Positions 17,976 through 26,055 of a stretch of DNA of 37,608 bases are shown here, piece by piece. The position numbers and the translations under genes were made by a program. The stretch comes from Betaproteobacteria bacterium HGW-Betaproteobacteria-6 (GTDB taxonomy: Bacteria; Pseudomonadota; Gammaproteobacteria; Burkholderiales; Rhodocyclaceae), in assembly GCA_002842145.1 (NCBI GenBank), contig PHCF01000036.1, positions 1 through 37,608 of the forward strand, in the 5' to 3' direction. Each line of letters opens with the position of its first letter. Position 1 is the first letter of the stretch. The notes under the pieces are model-generated. The model had not been told where the DNA came from and ran no database searches. It saw only the letters and a list, made by a program, of their open reading frames with translations.

Positions 17976-19430
17976 ATGAAGCAAATCCTGAATTTCATCA
18001 ACGGTGAATTTGTCTCGACAGGGAAACAGTTCGAGAAGCGGACGCCGCTCGATAATTCACTGATCGGCATGGTGCACGAAGCCGGCAAGGCCGAAGTCGA
18101 TGCTGCCGTCCAGGCGGCCCACGATGCCCTGAGCGGCCCATGGGGCAAGATGACTGTGGTCGAGCGCACCGACATCCTGAACAAGGTGGCCGACGAAATC
18201 ACCCGTCGCTTCGACGAGTTCCTCGAAGCCGAATGCGCCGATACCGGCAAGCCGAAGAGCCTCGCTTCGCACATCGATATCCCGCGCGGTGCCGCCAATT
18301 TCAAGATCTTCGCCGACGTCATCAAGAATGCACCGACCGAATTTTTCGAAATGGCCACGCCGGACGGCAAGGGCGCGCTCAACTACGCGATTCGCCGCCC
18401 GGTGGGTGTGGTCGGCGTCGTCTGCCCGTGGAATTTGCCGCTGCTGCTCATGACCTGGAAGGTCGGCCCGGCATTGGCCTGCGGCAACACCGTTGTCGTC
18501 AAGCCATCCGAAGAAACGCCGTCCACCGCAACGTTGCTCGGCGAAGTCATGAATGCCTGCGGCGTGCCGAAGGGCGTCTATAACGTCGTCCATGGTTTCG
18601 GCCCGAATTCGGCCGGCGAATTCCTGACCACCAACCAGGGCGTCAACGCCATCACCTTCACCGGCGAAACGCGGACTGGCGAGATCATCAACAAGGCTGC
18701 GGCACACGGCTCACGCCCGGTGTCGCTGGAGATGGGCGGCAAGAATCCGGGCATTGTCTTTGCCGACGCCGACCTCGATGTCGCCATTGAAGCGACGATT
18801 CGTTCCTGCTTCGCCAACTGCGGCCAGGTTTGTCTGGGTACCGAGCGCCTCTATGTCGAACGCCCGATCTTCGACGAGTTCGTTGCCCGCCTGAAGGCCG
18901 GTGCCGAGAAGCTCAAGCTCGGCGTGCCGAGCGATCCGGCCACCAACATGGGGCCGCTGGTCAGCCAGGAGCATCGCGACAAGGTGTTGTCGTATTACAA
19001 GAAGGCCGTCGACGAAGGCGCGACGGTGGTGACCGGCGGCGGCATCCCCGACATGCCGGGCGAACTGGCCAACGGCGCCTGGGTCCAGCCGACCATCTGG
19101 ACCGGTCTCGATGACAACGCGACGGTGGTCCGCGAGGAAATCTTCGGGCCGTGCACGACGGTCATGCCCTTCGACAGCGAAGACGAAGTCATCCAGCGCG
19201 CCAACAACACGAACTATGGTCTGGCCGCCTCGGTGTTCACGCAGAACATCAACCGCGCCCACCGTGTCGCGGCGCAGATGGAAGTCGGCCTGGTCTGGGT
19301 CAACAGCTGGTTCCTGCGCGACTTGCGCACGCCGTTCGGCGGTGCCAAGCAGTCCGGTATCGGCCGCGAAGGCGGCGTCCATTCGCTTGAGTTCTACACC
19401 GAACTCAAGAACGTCTGCATCAAGCTGTAA
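17976..19430 (+). CDS. dmpC: 2-hydroxymuconic semialdehyde dehydrogenase
   Basis: A 484-residue NAD-dependent aldehyde dehydrogenase that oxidises the ring-cleavage product to 4-oxalocrotonate, opening the dehydrogenase branch of the meta pathway. Catalytic residues are visible: N153 (PWNLP), K176 (VVKPSEETP), E252 (LEMGGKNP) and the nucleophile C286 (GQVCLGTE). Position and length agree with DmpC/XylG. The operon continues without a break; only 32 bp separate it from the preceding gene. Confidence 0.95.
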   Translation: MKQILNFINGEFVSTGKQFEKRTPLDNSLIGMVHEAGKAEVDAAVQAAHDALSGPWGKMTVVERTDILNKVADEITRRFDEFLEAECADTGKPKSLASHIDIPRGAANFKIFADVIKNAPTEFFEMATPDGKGALNYAIRRPVGVVGVVCPWNLPLLLMTWKVGPALACGNTVVVKPSEETPSTATLLGEVMNACGVPKGVYNVVHGFGPNSAGEFLTTNQGVNAITFTGETRTGEIINKAAAHGSRPVSLEMGGKNPGIVFADADLDVAIEATIRSCFANCGQVCLGTERLYVERPIFDEFVARLKAGAEKLKLGVPSDPATNMGPLVSQEHRDKVLSYYKKAVDEGATVVTGGGIPDMPGELANGAWVQPTIWTGLDDNATVVREEIFGPCTTVMPFDSEDEVIQRANNTNYGLAASVFTQNINRAHRVAAQMEVGLVWVNSWFLRDLRTPFGGAKQSGIGREGGVHSLEFYTELKNVCIKL

Positions 19431-19442
19431 GGCGAGTTGACG

Positions 19443-20279
19443 ATGTCCGCGCATTTGCCTGAAACCTCTCCCGAAATCGGCCGCCGCATCCGGGCGGGTG
19501 GCATCGACACCAACTACCACGATGTCGGTAGCGGGGCGCCGGTGCTGCTCATCCACGGCTCCGGGCCGGGGGTGACGGCATGGGCCAACTGGCGTCTGGT
19601 GCTGCCGGAACTGGGCAAGACCTGCCGGGCGATTGCGCCGGACATGGTCGGCTTCGGCTATACCGAGCGGCCGGCCAGCATTCAGTACAGTACCGCTGGC
19701 TGGGTCGATCACGCCATCGGCCTGCTCGACGCACTGGGTATCGAGCAGACCGACCTGATCGGCAACTCCTTCGGCGGCGCCATCGCGCTGGCCCTGGCCA
19801 TCCGCCATCCGCAGCGCGTGCGTCGGCTGGTGCTCATGGGCAGCGTCGGCGTGACCTTCGAGATCACCCCGGAACTGGATGCGGTGTGGGGTTACGAGCC
19901 TTCGCTGGCGGCCATGCGCGGCCTGCTCGATATCTTCGCCCACGACCGCAGCCTGGTCACCGACGAACTGGCCGAGTTGCGCTATCAGGCCAGCATCCGG
20001 CCCGGTTTTCAGGAGTCCTTTTCGGCCATGTTCCCGGCCCCGCGCCAGCGCTGGGTCGACGCGATGGCCAGTGCCGAGGCGGACATCCGGGCGATCAGGC
20101 ACAAGACGCTGGTCATTCATGGCCGTGACGACCGGGTGATCCCGCTGAGCAATTCCCTGACCCTGAACCGCTGGATCGACGACTCGCAGCTGCATGTTTT
20201 CGGCCGTTGCGGGCATTGGGTCCAGATCGAACACAACCGCGCCTTCAACCAGCTGGTCAGCAATTTTCTGGCCGAATAA
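19443..20279 (+). CDS. dmpD: 2-hydroxymuconic semialdehyde hydrolase
   Basis: A 278-residue alpha/beta hydrolase for the hydrolytic branch, used when methylated catechols give ketones that dmpC cannot oxidise. The oxyanion motif HGSGPGVTAW starts at residue 38. The triad is S109 (GNSFGG), D230 (HGRDDRVIP) and H258 (GRCGHW). The ATG at 19443 is preceded by an AAGGCGAG ribosome site and lies 12 bp after dmpC. Confidence 0.94.
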   Translation: MSAHLPETSPEIGRRIRAGGIDTNYHDVGSGAPVLLIHGSGPGVTAWANWRLVLPELGKTCRAIAPDMVGFGYTERPASIQYSTAGWVDHAIGLLDALGIEQTDLIGNSFGGAIALALAIRHPQRVRRLVLMGSVGVTFEITPELDAVWGYEPSLAAMRGLLDIFAHDRSLVTDELAELRYQASIRPGFQESFSAMFPAPRQRWVDAMASAEADIRAIRHKTLVIHGRDDRVIPLSNSLTLNRWIDDSQLHVFGRCGHWVQIEHNRAFNQLVSNFLAE

Positions 20280-20291
20280 AGAGAAAACATC

Positions 20292-21074
20292 ATGGATCAA
20301 TCGCAAATCAACGACCTCGGCGACGAACTGTACGATGCCCTGGTAGCCGGCAAGACGGTCAGTCCGCTGACCTCGCGCGGCTTCGATATCACCATCGAGG
20401 ATGCCTACTACATCCAGCAACGCATGCTGTCGCGCCGTCTGGAAAACGGCGAAAAGGTCATCGGCAAGAAGATCGGCGTGACCAGCAAGCCGGTCATGAA
20501 CCTGCTTGGCGTGCATCAGCCCGACTTCGGCTACCTGCTCGACGGCATGGTCTACAACGAAGGCGAATCGATCGAGATGAGCACGCTCATCCAGCCCAAG
20601 GCCGAAGGTGAAATCGCCTTCCTGCTCAAGAAGGATCTGCAAGGCCCGGGCGTTACCGCGGCCGATGTGCTGGCCGCCACTGAAGGCGTCATGGCCTGCT
20701 TCGAGATCGTCGATTCACGCATCACCGACTGGAAGATCAAGATCCAGGACACCGTCGCCGACAATGCCTCCTGCGGCGTTTTCGTGCTCGGCGACCAACT
20801 CGTCGATATCAGCAACATCGACCTCGGCCTGTGCGGCATGGTCCTCGAGAAGAATGGCGAGATCGTTGTCACCGGTGCCGGTGCCGCGACCATGGGCCAT
20901 CCGGTCAACGCCATGGTCTGGCTGGCCAACACGCTGGGCAAGCTCGGCATCACCCTGAAGGCCGGCGACATTGTGCTGTCCGGCGCGATGGGCGCCATGG
21001 TCCCGGTGGTCAAGGGCGACAACCTGCGCATGACCATCGGCGGCCTTGGCGGTTGTTCGGTGCGCTTCGTTTAA
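20292..21074 (+). CDS. dmpE: 2-oxopent-4-enoate hydratase
   Basis: A 260-residue member of the hydratase/decarboxylase family; it adds water to 2-oxopent-4-enoate to give 4-hydroxy-2-oxovalerate. Metal-binding acidic residues lie in the PKAEGEIAFLL segment, and GKKIGVTSK and VFVLGDQ are family motifs. It is related to dmpH at 23834-24622; in characterised pathways the two form a complex. It starts 12 bp after dmpD. Confidence 0.94.
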   Translation: MDQSQINDLGDELYDALVAGKTVSPLTSRGFDITIEDAYYIQQRMLSRRLENGEKVIGKKIGVTSKPVMNLLGVHQPDFGYLLDGMVYNEGESIEMSTLIQPKAEGEIAFLLKKDLQGPGVTAADVLAATEGVMACFEIVDSRITDWKIKIQDTVADNASCGVFVLGDQLVDISNIDLGLCGMVLEKNGEIVVTGAGAATMGHPVNAMVWLANTLGKLGITLKAGDIVLSGAMGAMVPVVKGDNLRMTIGGLGGCSVRFV

Positions 21075-21088
21075 GCCGGCAGCCCGAG

Positions 21089-21883
21089 ATGGACCTCCAG
21101 ATAGCTTCCAAAATTGCCGTAATTTCCGGGTCGACCGTAGGAATCGGTTTTGCCATCGCCACCGAACTGGCCCGCGAAGGCGCCCGGGTGGTGATCAACG
21201 GTCGCAGCCAGAACAGCGTCGATGCGGCGGTTTCCCGGTTGCGTTCGCTGGTCGCCGGGGCTGACGTGCAGGGCGTGGCGGCCGATCTGTCCTCGGCGGA
21301 GGGATGTCAGTTCCTGTTCGATGCCTGCCCGCAGGCTGACATTTTGGTGAACAACCTCGGCATCTTCGATCCGGTGCCGTTCGATGCCATTCCCGATTCC
21401 GAATGGCAACGCTTTTTCGACGTCAATGTGATGAGCGGTGTTCGTCTGGCCCGCCACTACCTGCCGGCCATGAAGGCGGCCAACTGGGGACGCATCGTTT
21501 TCATCTCGAGCGAATCCGGCATCAACACGCCGGGCGAGATGGTGCATTACGGCATGACCAAGTCGGCCCAGCTGGCAGTCTCGCGCGGTCTGGCCCAGAG
21601 CTGCGCCGGCACGGGCGTCACGGTCAATGCCGTGCTGCCCGGTCCGACGCGCTCCGAAGGTGTCGGCGAGTTCTTCGGCAAGCTGGCTGCCGAGTCCGGC
21701 ATCAGCCTCGAAGAAATGGAGCGCCGCTTCTTCGCCGAAGGGCGTCCGACCTCAATTATCAAACGCATGATCGATCCGGCCGAAGTGGCTGCGCTGGTCG
21801 CCTACGTGTGCAGCGCAAGAGCGGCTGCGACGACCGGTGCCGCGCTGCGCGTCGAAGGCGGGATCGTTTCCACCATTTGCTGA
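21089..21883 (+). CDS. Short-chain dehydrogenase/reductase inserted in the meta operon
   Basis: A 264-residue classical SDR. Cofactor motif GSTVGIG is near the N-terminus, NNLG in the central fold, the catalytic serine in ISSES, and Y-x3-K in HYGMTKSA. It starts 14 bp after dmpE and ends 24 bp before dmpF, so it is part of the operon, although the standard dmp order has no gene here. The C-terminal ATTGAALRVEGG is typical of FabG-like SDRs. The substrate is unknown; reduction of a pathway aldehyde or ketone, or dehydrogenation of a dihydrodiol, are possible. It looks intact. Confidence 0.85.
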   Translation: MDLQIASKIAVISGSTVGIGFAIATELAREGARVVINGRSQNSVDAAVSRLRSLVAGADVQGVAADLSSAEGCQFLFDACPQADILVNNLGIFDPVPFDAIPDSEWQRFFDVNVMSGVRLARHYLPAMKAANWGRIVFISSESGINTPGEMVHYGMTKSAQLAVSRGLAQSCAGTGVTVNAVLPGPTRSEGVGEFFGKLAAESGISLEEMERRFFAEGRPTSIIKRMIDPAEVAALVAYVCSARAAATTGAALRVEGGIVSTIC

Positions 21884-21907
21884 ACCACGATCAATAAGGA
21901 AATATTG

Positions 21908-22822
21908 ATGACCCAAAAAATCAAATGCGCCCTGATCGGGCCGGGCAACATCGGCACCGACCTGCTCTACAAGTTGAAGCGCAGCCCCTACCTCGACCCC
22001 GTCTGGATGATCGGTATCGACCCCGAATCCGAAGGCTTGAAACGGGCTGCCGAGATGGGCCTCAAGATCTGTTCGACCGGTGTGGACGGCTTCCTCCCCC
22101 ACGTCCTCGAAGATAACGTCCAGATCGCTTTCGACGCGACTAGCGCCTACGTGCATGCCGAGAACTCGCGCAAGCTCAACGCGCTGGGCGTCCTCATGAT
22201 CGACCTGACGCCGGCGGCCATCGGCCCCTACTGCGTGCCGCCGGTCAATCTCAAGGAACACGTCGGTCGCCGCGAAATGAACGTCAACATGGTCACCTGC
22301 GGTGGCCAGGCTACCATTCCCATGGTTGCCGCCGTCTCCCGCGTCCAACCAGTCGCCTACGGCGAAATCGTTGCCACGGTGTCTTCCAAGTCCGCCGGCC
22401 CCGGCACCCGCAAGAACATCGACGAATTCACCCGCACCACCGCCGGTGCCGTCGAAAAGGTCGGCGGCGCCAAGAAGGGCAAGGCCATCATCATCATCAA
22501 CCCGGCCGAACCGCCGCTCGTCATGCGCGACACCGTGCATTGCCTGACCGAAACCGAACCGGACCAGGTCAAGATCACCGAATCCATCCACGCCATGATC
22601 AAGGAAGTCCAGAAGTACGTGCCGGGCTATCGCCTGGTTAACGGCCCGGTCTTCGACGGCAAGCGCGTCTCGGTCTACATGGAAGTCACCGGCCTCGGCG
22701 ACTTCCTGCCGACCTACGCCGGCAACCTCGACATCATGACCGCAGCCGGCGCCCGTACCGCCGAGATGTTCGCCGAAGAAATGATCAAGGGCACGCTCAA
22801 GCTTGAGCCCGTCGTTGCCTAA
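21908..22822 (+). CDS. dmpF: Acetaldehyde dehydrogenase (acylating)
   Basis: A 304-residue enzyme turning acetaldehyde and CoA into acetyl-CoA with NAD. It has the [11 protein letters not shown]ossmann motif and the catalytic C131 in [11 protein letters not shown]. In DmpFG the aldehyde is channelled directly from the aldolase DmpG, whose gene follows after 18 bp but is disrupted here. The ATG at 21908 follows AAGGAAA. Confidence 0.95.
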   Translation: MTQKIKCALIGPGNIGTDLLYKLKRSPYLDPVWMIGIDPESEGLKRAAEMGLKICSTGVDGFLPHVLEDNVQIAFDATSAYVHAENSRKLNALGVLMIDLTPAAIGPYCVPPVNLKEHVGRREMNVNMVTCGGQATIPMVAAVSRVQPVAYGEIVATVSSKSAGPGTRKNIDEFTRTTAGAVEKVGGAKKGKAIIIINPAEPPLVMRDTVHCLTETEPDQVKITESIHAMIKEVQKYVPGYRLVNGPVFDGKRVSVYMEVTGLGDFLPTYAGNLDIMTAAGARTAEMFAEEMIKGTLKLEPVVA

Positions 22823-22840
22823 GGAACTGGAGAAAAGAAA

Positions 22841-23837
22841 ATGAGTTTGCGCGGCAAAAAAGTCACCGTCCACGACATGACCCTGCGGGATGGCATGCAT
22901 CCCAAGCGTCACCTGATGACCCTCGACCAGATGATCAGCATCGCCACCCACCCACGGCGATGGCCTCGGTGGTTCCTCGGTCAACTACGGCTTCCCGGCC
23001 CACACCGACGAGGAATACCTCGGCGCCGTCATCCCCAGGATGAAAAACGCCAAGGTCTCGGCCCTGCTGTTGCCCGGCATCGGCACCGTCGACCACCTCA
23101 AGATGGCCCGTGACCTCGGCGTCAATACCATCCGTGTCGCCACCCATTGCACCGAAGCGGACGTCTCGGAACAGCACATCACCATGGCCCGCAAGCTGGA
23201 GATGGATACTGTCGGCTTCCTCATGATGGCCCACATGAACAGTGCCGAAGGCCTGGTCAAGCAAGCCAAGCTCATGGAAGGCTACGGCGCCAACTGCATC
23301 TACGTCACCGATTCGGCCGGCCATCTGTTGCCGGATGGTGTCAAGGAACGCCTGTCTGCCGTGCGCGCTGCATTGAAGCCGGAAACCGAACTCGGCTTCC
23401 ACGGCCACCACAACCTGGCCATGGGTGTCGCCAACTCCATCGCCGCCATCGAAGTTGGCGCCAACCGCGTCGATGCCGCCGCTGCCGGACTGGGCGCCGG
23501 GGCTGGCAATACGCCGATGGAAGTGCTCATCGCCGTGTGCAGCCTGATGGGTATCGAGACCGGCGTCGATGTCGCCAAGATCACGGACGTCGCTGAAGAC
23601 CTGGTTGTCCCGATGATGGATTTCCCTATCCGCATCGACCGCGATGCACTGACCCTGGGTTATGCCGGCGTCTACGGTTCCTTCCTGCTCTTTGCCAAGC
23701 GCGCCTCGGTCAAATACGGCGTGCCGGCGCGCGACATTCTGGTCGAGCTGGGCCGGCGCGGCATGGTCGGCGGACAGGAAGACATGATTGAAGATACTGC
23801 CATGAGCATGGCACGCGAACGGGGACTGATGGCATGA
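22841..23837 (+). pseudogene. dmpG: 4-hydroxy-2-oxovalerate aldolase, frameshifted by a short internal deletion
   Basis: The first 36 codons (22841-22948) encode the expected start: [21 protein letters not shown] with the catalytic and metal-binding RDGMH, ending at ISIAT. From 22950 the protein continues in another frame with [24 protein letters not shown] and runs intact to 23837. The two parts give 331 residues against about 345 in the family. The family stretch corresponding to about 13-14 residues (the GLDAAGIPLIEV region) is missing, and the net loss is not a multiple of three. The internal ATG at 23040 would give a protein without the active-site aspartate. If real, acetaldehyde and pyruvate could not be made from this copy; an assembly or sequence error is equally possible. 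Confidence 0.85.
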
Positions 23838-24622
23838 AACTGAACCAGCAAACGATTGGCCAACTGGCCGAACTGCTCGAAAACGCCGAACTGCAGGCGC
23901 ACGACGTCGTCAAGATCACCGATGCCCATCCGGAAATGGATTGGGACGATGCCTACGCCATCCAGAACGAAATCCTCCGCCGCAAGCTGGCCCGCGGCAA
24001 CCGCGTCGTCGGCCTGAAAGCCGGTCTGACCTCGCATGCCAAGATGAAGCAGATGGGCGTCGAAACCCCGTGCTTCGGCTTCCTGGTCGATTACTTCAGC
24101 GTGCCGGACGGTGGTGAGATCAAGATCGATCAATTGATACACCCGAAAGTCGAGCCGGAAATCGTCTTCGTTCTGAAGAAGGCGCTGAAAGGGCCTGGTT
24201 GCCACATCGGTGCCGTGTTGGCCGCAACCGATTTCATCATGCCGGGCATAGAGATCATCGATTCGCGCTACCGCGACTTCAAGTTTGATCTGAAGAGCGT
24301 CATCGCCGACAACTGTTCGTCGTCGCGCTTTGTGCTCGGTGGCCAGATGACGCCGGTAGCCGGCCTCGACCTGCGCACGCTGGGTGTGGTCATGGAGAAA
24401 AACGGTGAACCGGTCGCCATTGGTGCCGGCGCTGCCGTGCTCGGCCACCCGGCCGCCGCCATCGCCATGCTGGCCAATCACCTGGGCGCGCGCGGCGAGG
24501 AAATTCCGGCCGGCACGATGATCCTGTCCGGTGGCGTCACCGAGGCCGTAGCGGTCAAGGCTGGCGATCACGTCAATTTGCGCATCCAGTCCCTGGGTGG
24601 CGTCAGCTGCCGTTTTGTTTAA
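23834..24622 (+). CDS. dmpH: 4-oxalocrotonate decarboxylase
   Basis: A 262-residue homologue of dmpE that decarboxylates the keto form of 4-oxalocrotonate to 2-oxopent-4-enoate. Family motifs include [23 protein letters not shown] with the metal-binding acidic residues, and [15 protein letters not shown]. It overlaps the dmpG stop by 4 bp (ATGA), so its translation may depend on ribosomes arriving through dmpG. The dmpG frameshift could therefore reduce its expression. Confidence 0.94.
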   Translation: MKLNQQTIGQLAELLENAELQAHDVVKITDAHPEMDWDDAYAIQNEILRRKLARGNRVVGLKAGLTSHAKMKQMGVETPCFGFLVDYFSVPDGGEIKIDQLIHPKVEPEIVFVLKKALKGPGCHIGAVLAATDFIMPGIEIIDSRYRDFKFDLKSVIADNCSSSRFVLGGQMTPVAGLDLRTLGVVMEKNGEPVAIGAGAAVLGHPAAAIAMLANHLGARGEEIPAGTMILSGGVTEAVAVKAGDHVNLRIQSLGGVSCRFV

Positions 24623-24631
24623 GGAGAAGCC

Positions 24632-24823
24632 ATGCCATTCGCACAAATCTATTTGATCGAAGGCCGAACCGAAGAGCAGAAGAGGGCGGTCATCGAAAAG
24701 GTCAGCGCCGCCCTGGTCGAGGCACTCGGGGCTCCGATTGAAAACGTTCGCGTCTGGATTCACGACGTACCCAAGGCGCAATGGGGTATCGGCGGCAAGA
24801 CGGCCAAGGATTTAGGTCGGTAG
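24632..24823 (+). CDS. dmpI: 4-oxalocrotonate tautomerase
   Basis: A 63-residue enzyme using the N-terminal proline (P1 after Met removal) as base to convert the enol to the keto form of 4-oxalocrotonate. R11 and R39 (processed numbering) fit the arginines in IEGRTEEQKR and ENVRVWIHD. AAGGAGAAG precedes the ATG. It is the last gene of the meta operon. Confidence 0.94.
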   Translation: MPFAQIYLIEGRTEEQKRAVIEKVSAALVEALGAPIENVRVWIHDVPKAQWGIGGKTAKDLGR

Positions 24824-24833
24824 GCGCCGCACG

Positions 24834-24864
24834 TCGGGCGCGGAGACGTCGTCGCCGCGCCCGA
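24834..24864 (+). other. Strong stem-loop at the end of the meta operon
   Basis: A perfect 10-bp GC-rich stem TCGGGCGCGG/CCGCGCCCGA with an 11-nt loop, starting 10 bp after the dmpI stop. No U tract follows, so it may be a 3'-end stabiliser or an imperfect terminator. Confidence 0.55.
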
Positions 24865-24916
24865 AAACACAGCGAATTCGATTATTGCCAGCCGCTATTC
24901 CCATACGAAATCATCA

Positions 24917-24931
24917 ATACCTTAACGGTAT
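24917..24931 (+). promoter_or_regulatory. LysR (CatM/BenM/CatR-type) binding site ATAC-N7-GTAT
   Basis: ATAC-CTTAACG-GTAT is an exact match to the dyad ATAC-N7-GTAT known for the CatM/BenM/ClcR branch of LysR regulators. It lies 140-154 bp upstream of the YCF48-like gene. A LysR regulator of this branch is encoded at 34032-34928. Confidence 0.65.
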
Positions 24932-24948
24932 TTAACGTCGTGTAAATT

Positions 24949-24963
24949 GGTATTGGACGGTAT
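24949..24963 (+). promoter_or_regulatory. LysR-associated box shared with the LysR gene promoter
   Basis: GGTATTGGACGGTAT differs at one base from the box at 35008-35022 upstream of the LysR gene. It is 18 bp downstream of the dyad at 24917-24931, the usual place for the activation-binding site. Confidence 0.6.
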
Positions 24964-25070
24964 TGGTTAGGGCGATGCATAGTCCGAATGAGCCGGAATT
25001 TTGATGGTTGTTTCAACGAAAGACGAATGAAAAAAGTGCCACCAAAAGGTACGGATAACTGGAGGAGTTG

Positions 25071-26036
25071 ATGGGCTGGGTGAAGAAAATTTCGTGGCTG
25101 CCATTCGGCGCCACCATTGCCTGTGGTGTGCTCTCTGCATGCTCGCAAGGCCCGGACATGTCCGGGATTGCGGCCGAGCGTACGCGTTCGGTGCATCGCT
25201 ATGACATCAGCCAGGCTGTGGCCAGCAATGGCAAGGTGGTCGTGGTCGGTACGCAAAGCGGTGTCGTCCTGAGCTCGGACGATCAGGGCAAGAGCTGGAA
25301 GCGGACGACGCTCGGCAATACCTCCCTTGTCGACATGACTGTTTGCGGTGACCTGGGCTTCGTTGCCATCGACCATTACCACAAGGTGTGGTCGGCGGAT
25401 GCCCAGGGCAAGAACTGGAAATCGGTTGCCCTCGACATGCCGCGCACACCCCTTGCCGTTACCTGCGACAAGCAGGGCGGTTGGTGGGTTGTTGGCGTCA
25501 ATGCGGTCATTGCCGGCAGCGCCGATCAGGGCAAGACGTGGAAAGTGACCGATCTGGGCGAAGACACGCAGATCACCACCATTCAGTTTCTCGACGAGAA
25601 AAAAGGCATCGCGCTTGGTGAGTTCGGCCTCACGGTGATGACCGAAGACGGCGGCGCGACCTGGAAAAAAGGCCCGCCGATGCCGGGCGAGTTTTACGCC
25701 TACGCCGCGTTGTTCGCCAATGATGGCGAGGGCTGGGTCAGCGGCGTGGCCGGGCAGATGCTACACACCACTGACGGCGGCAAGTCCTGGACCAAGCAGG
25801 TCAATACCACGGAGGCCTCGCTCAATCGTCTGTTCATGCACGAAGGCCAGCCTTTCGGCGTCGGCGCCAGTGGCGTCATCGCTCGCCTCGAAGGTGATAG
25901 CTGGCGCGCCGTGCCGTATACCGACCCCGTGCCGGTCTTCCTGGGCGGCGGTGCTTCCCTGCAGGGTCAATCGGCCATCGTGATCGGTGGCCCCGGCGGG
26001 CTGCTCCGTGCTGTCAGCACGCACGCCAAACAATAA
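25071..26036 (+). CDS. YCF48-like lipoprotein with BNR/Asp-box repeats
   Basis: A 321-residue predicted lipoprotein. The signal peptide ends in a lipobox L21-S-A-C24, so the mature protein would be anchored by Cys24. The rest is a beta-propeller of YCF48 type with repeated Asp-boxes: SSDDQGKSW, SADAQGKNW, SADQGKTW, TEDGGATW and TTDGGKSW. In photosynthetic organisms YCF48 assists photosystem assembly. Non-photosynthetic members are often next to RND/MMPL transporters, as here, where an accessory or assembly role is likely but unproven. The ATG follows GGAGGAG. First gene of the envelope operon, behind the LysR-type boxes. Confidence 0.82.
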   Translation: MGWVKKISWLPFGATIACGVLSACSQGPDMSGIAAERTRSVHRYDISQAVASNGKVVVVGTQSGVVLSSDDQGKSWKRTTLGNTSLVDMTVCGDLGFVAIDHYHKVWSADAQGKNWKSVALDMPRTPLAVTCDKQGGWWVVGVNAVIAGSADQGKTWKVTDLGEDTQITTIQFLDEKKGIALGEFGLTVMTEDGGATWKKGPPMPGEFYAYAALFANDGEGWVSGVAGQMLHTTDGGKSWTKQVNTTEASLNRLFMHEGQPFGVGASGVIARLEGDSWRAVPYTDPVPVFLGGGASLQGQSAIVIGGPGGLLRAVSTHAKQ

Positions 26037-26055
26037 GACAGGGAGATTCAACAAC

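Noticed and set aside
18711..20642. 643-codon minus-strand frame opposite dmpC-dmpE
   Set aside because: Antisense shadow of GC-rich coding sequence crossing gene boundaries.
21131..21150. GTCGACCGTAGGAATCGG in the SDR gene resembling the repeat core
   Set aside because: It encodes the conserved cofactor motif STVGIG of the SDR fold, so the resemblance is explained by coding.
23040..23837. Reading 23040-23837 as a complete short gene
   Set aside because: It starts inside the aldolase fold and lacks the N-terminal catalytic RDGMH; it is the 3' part of the disrupted dmpG.
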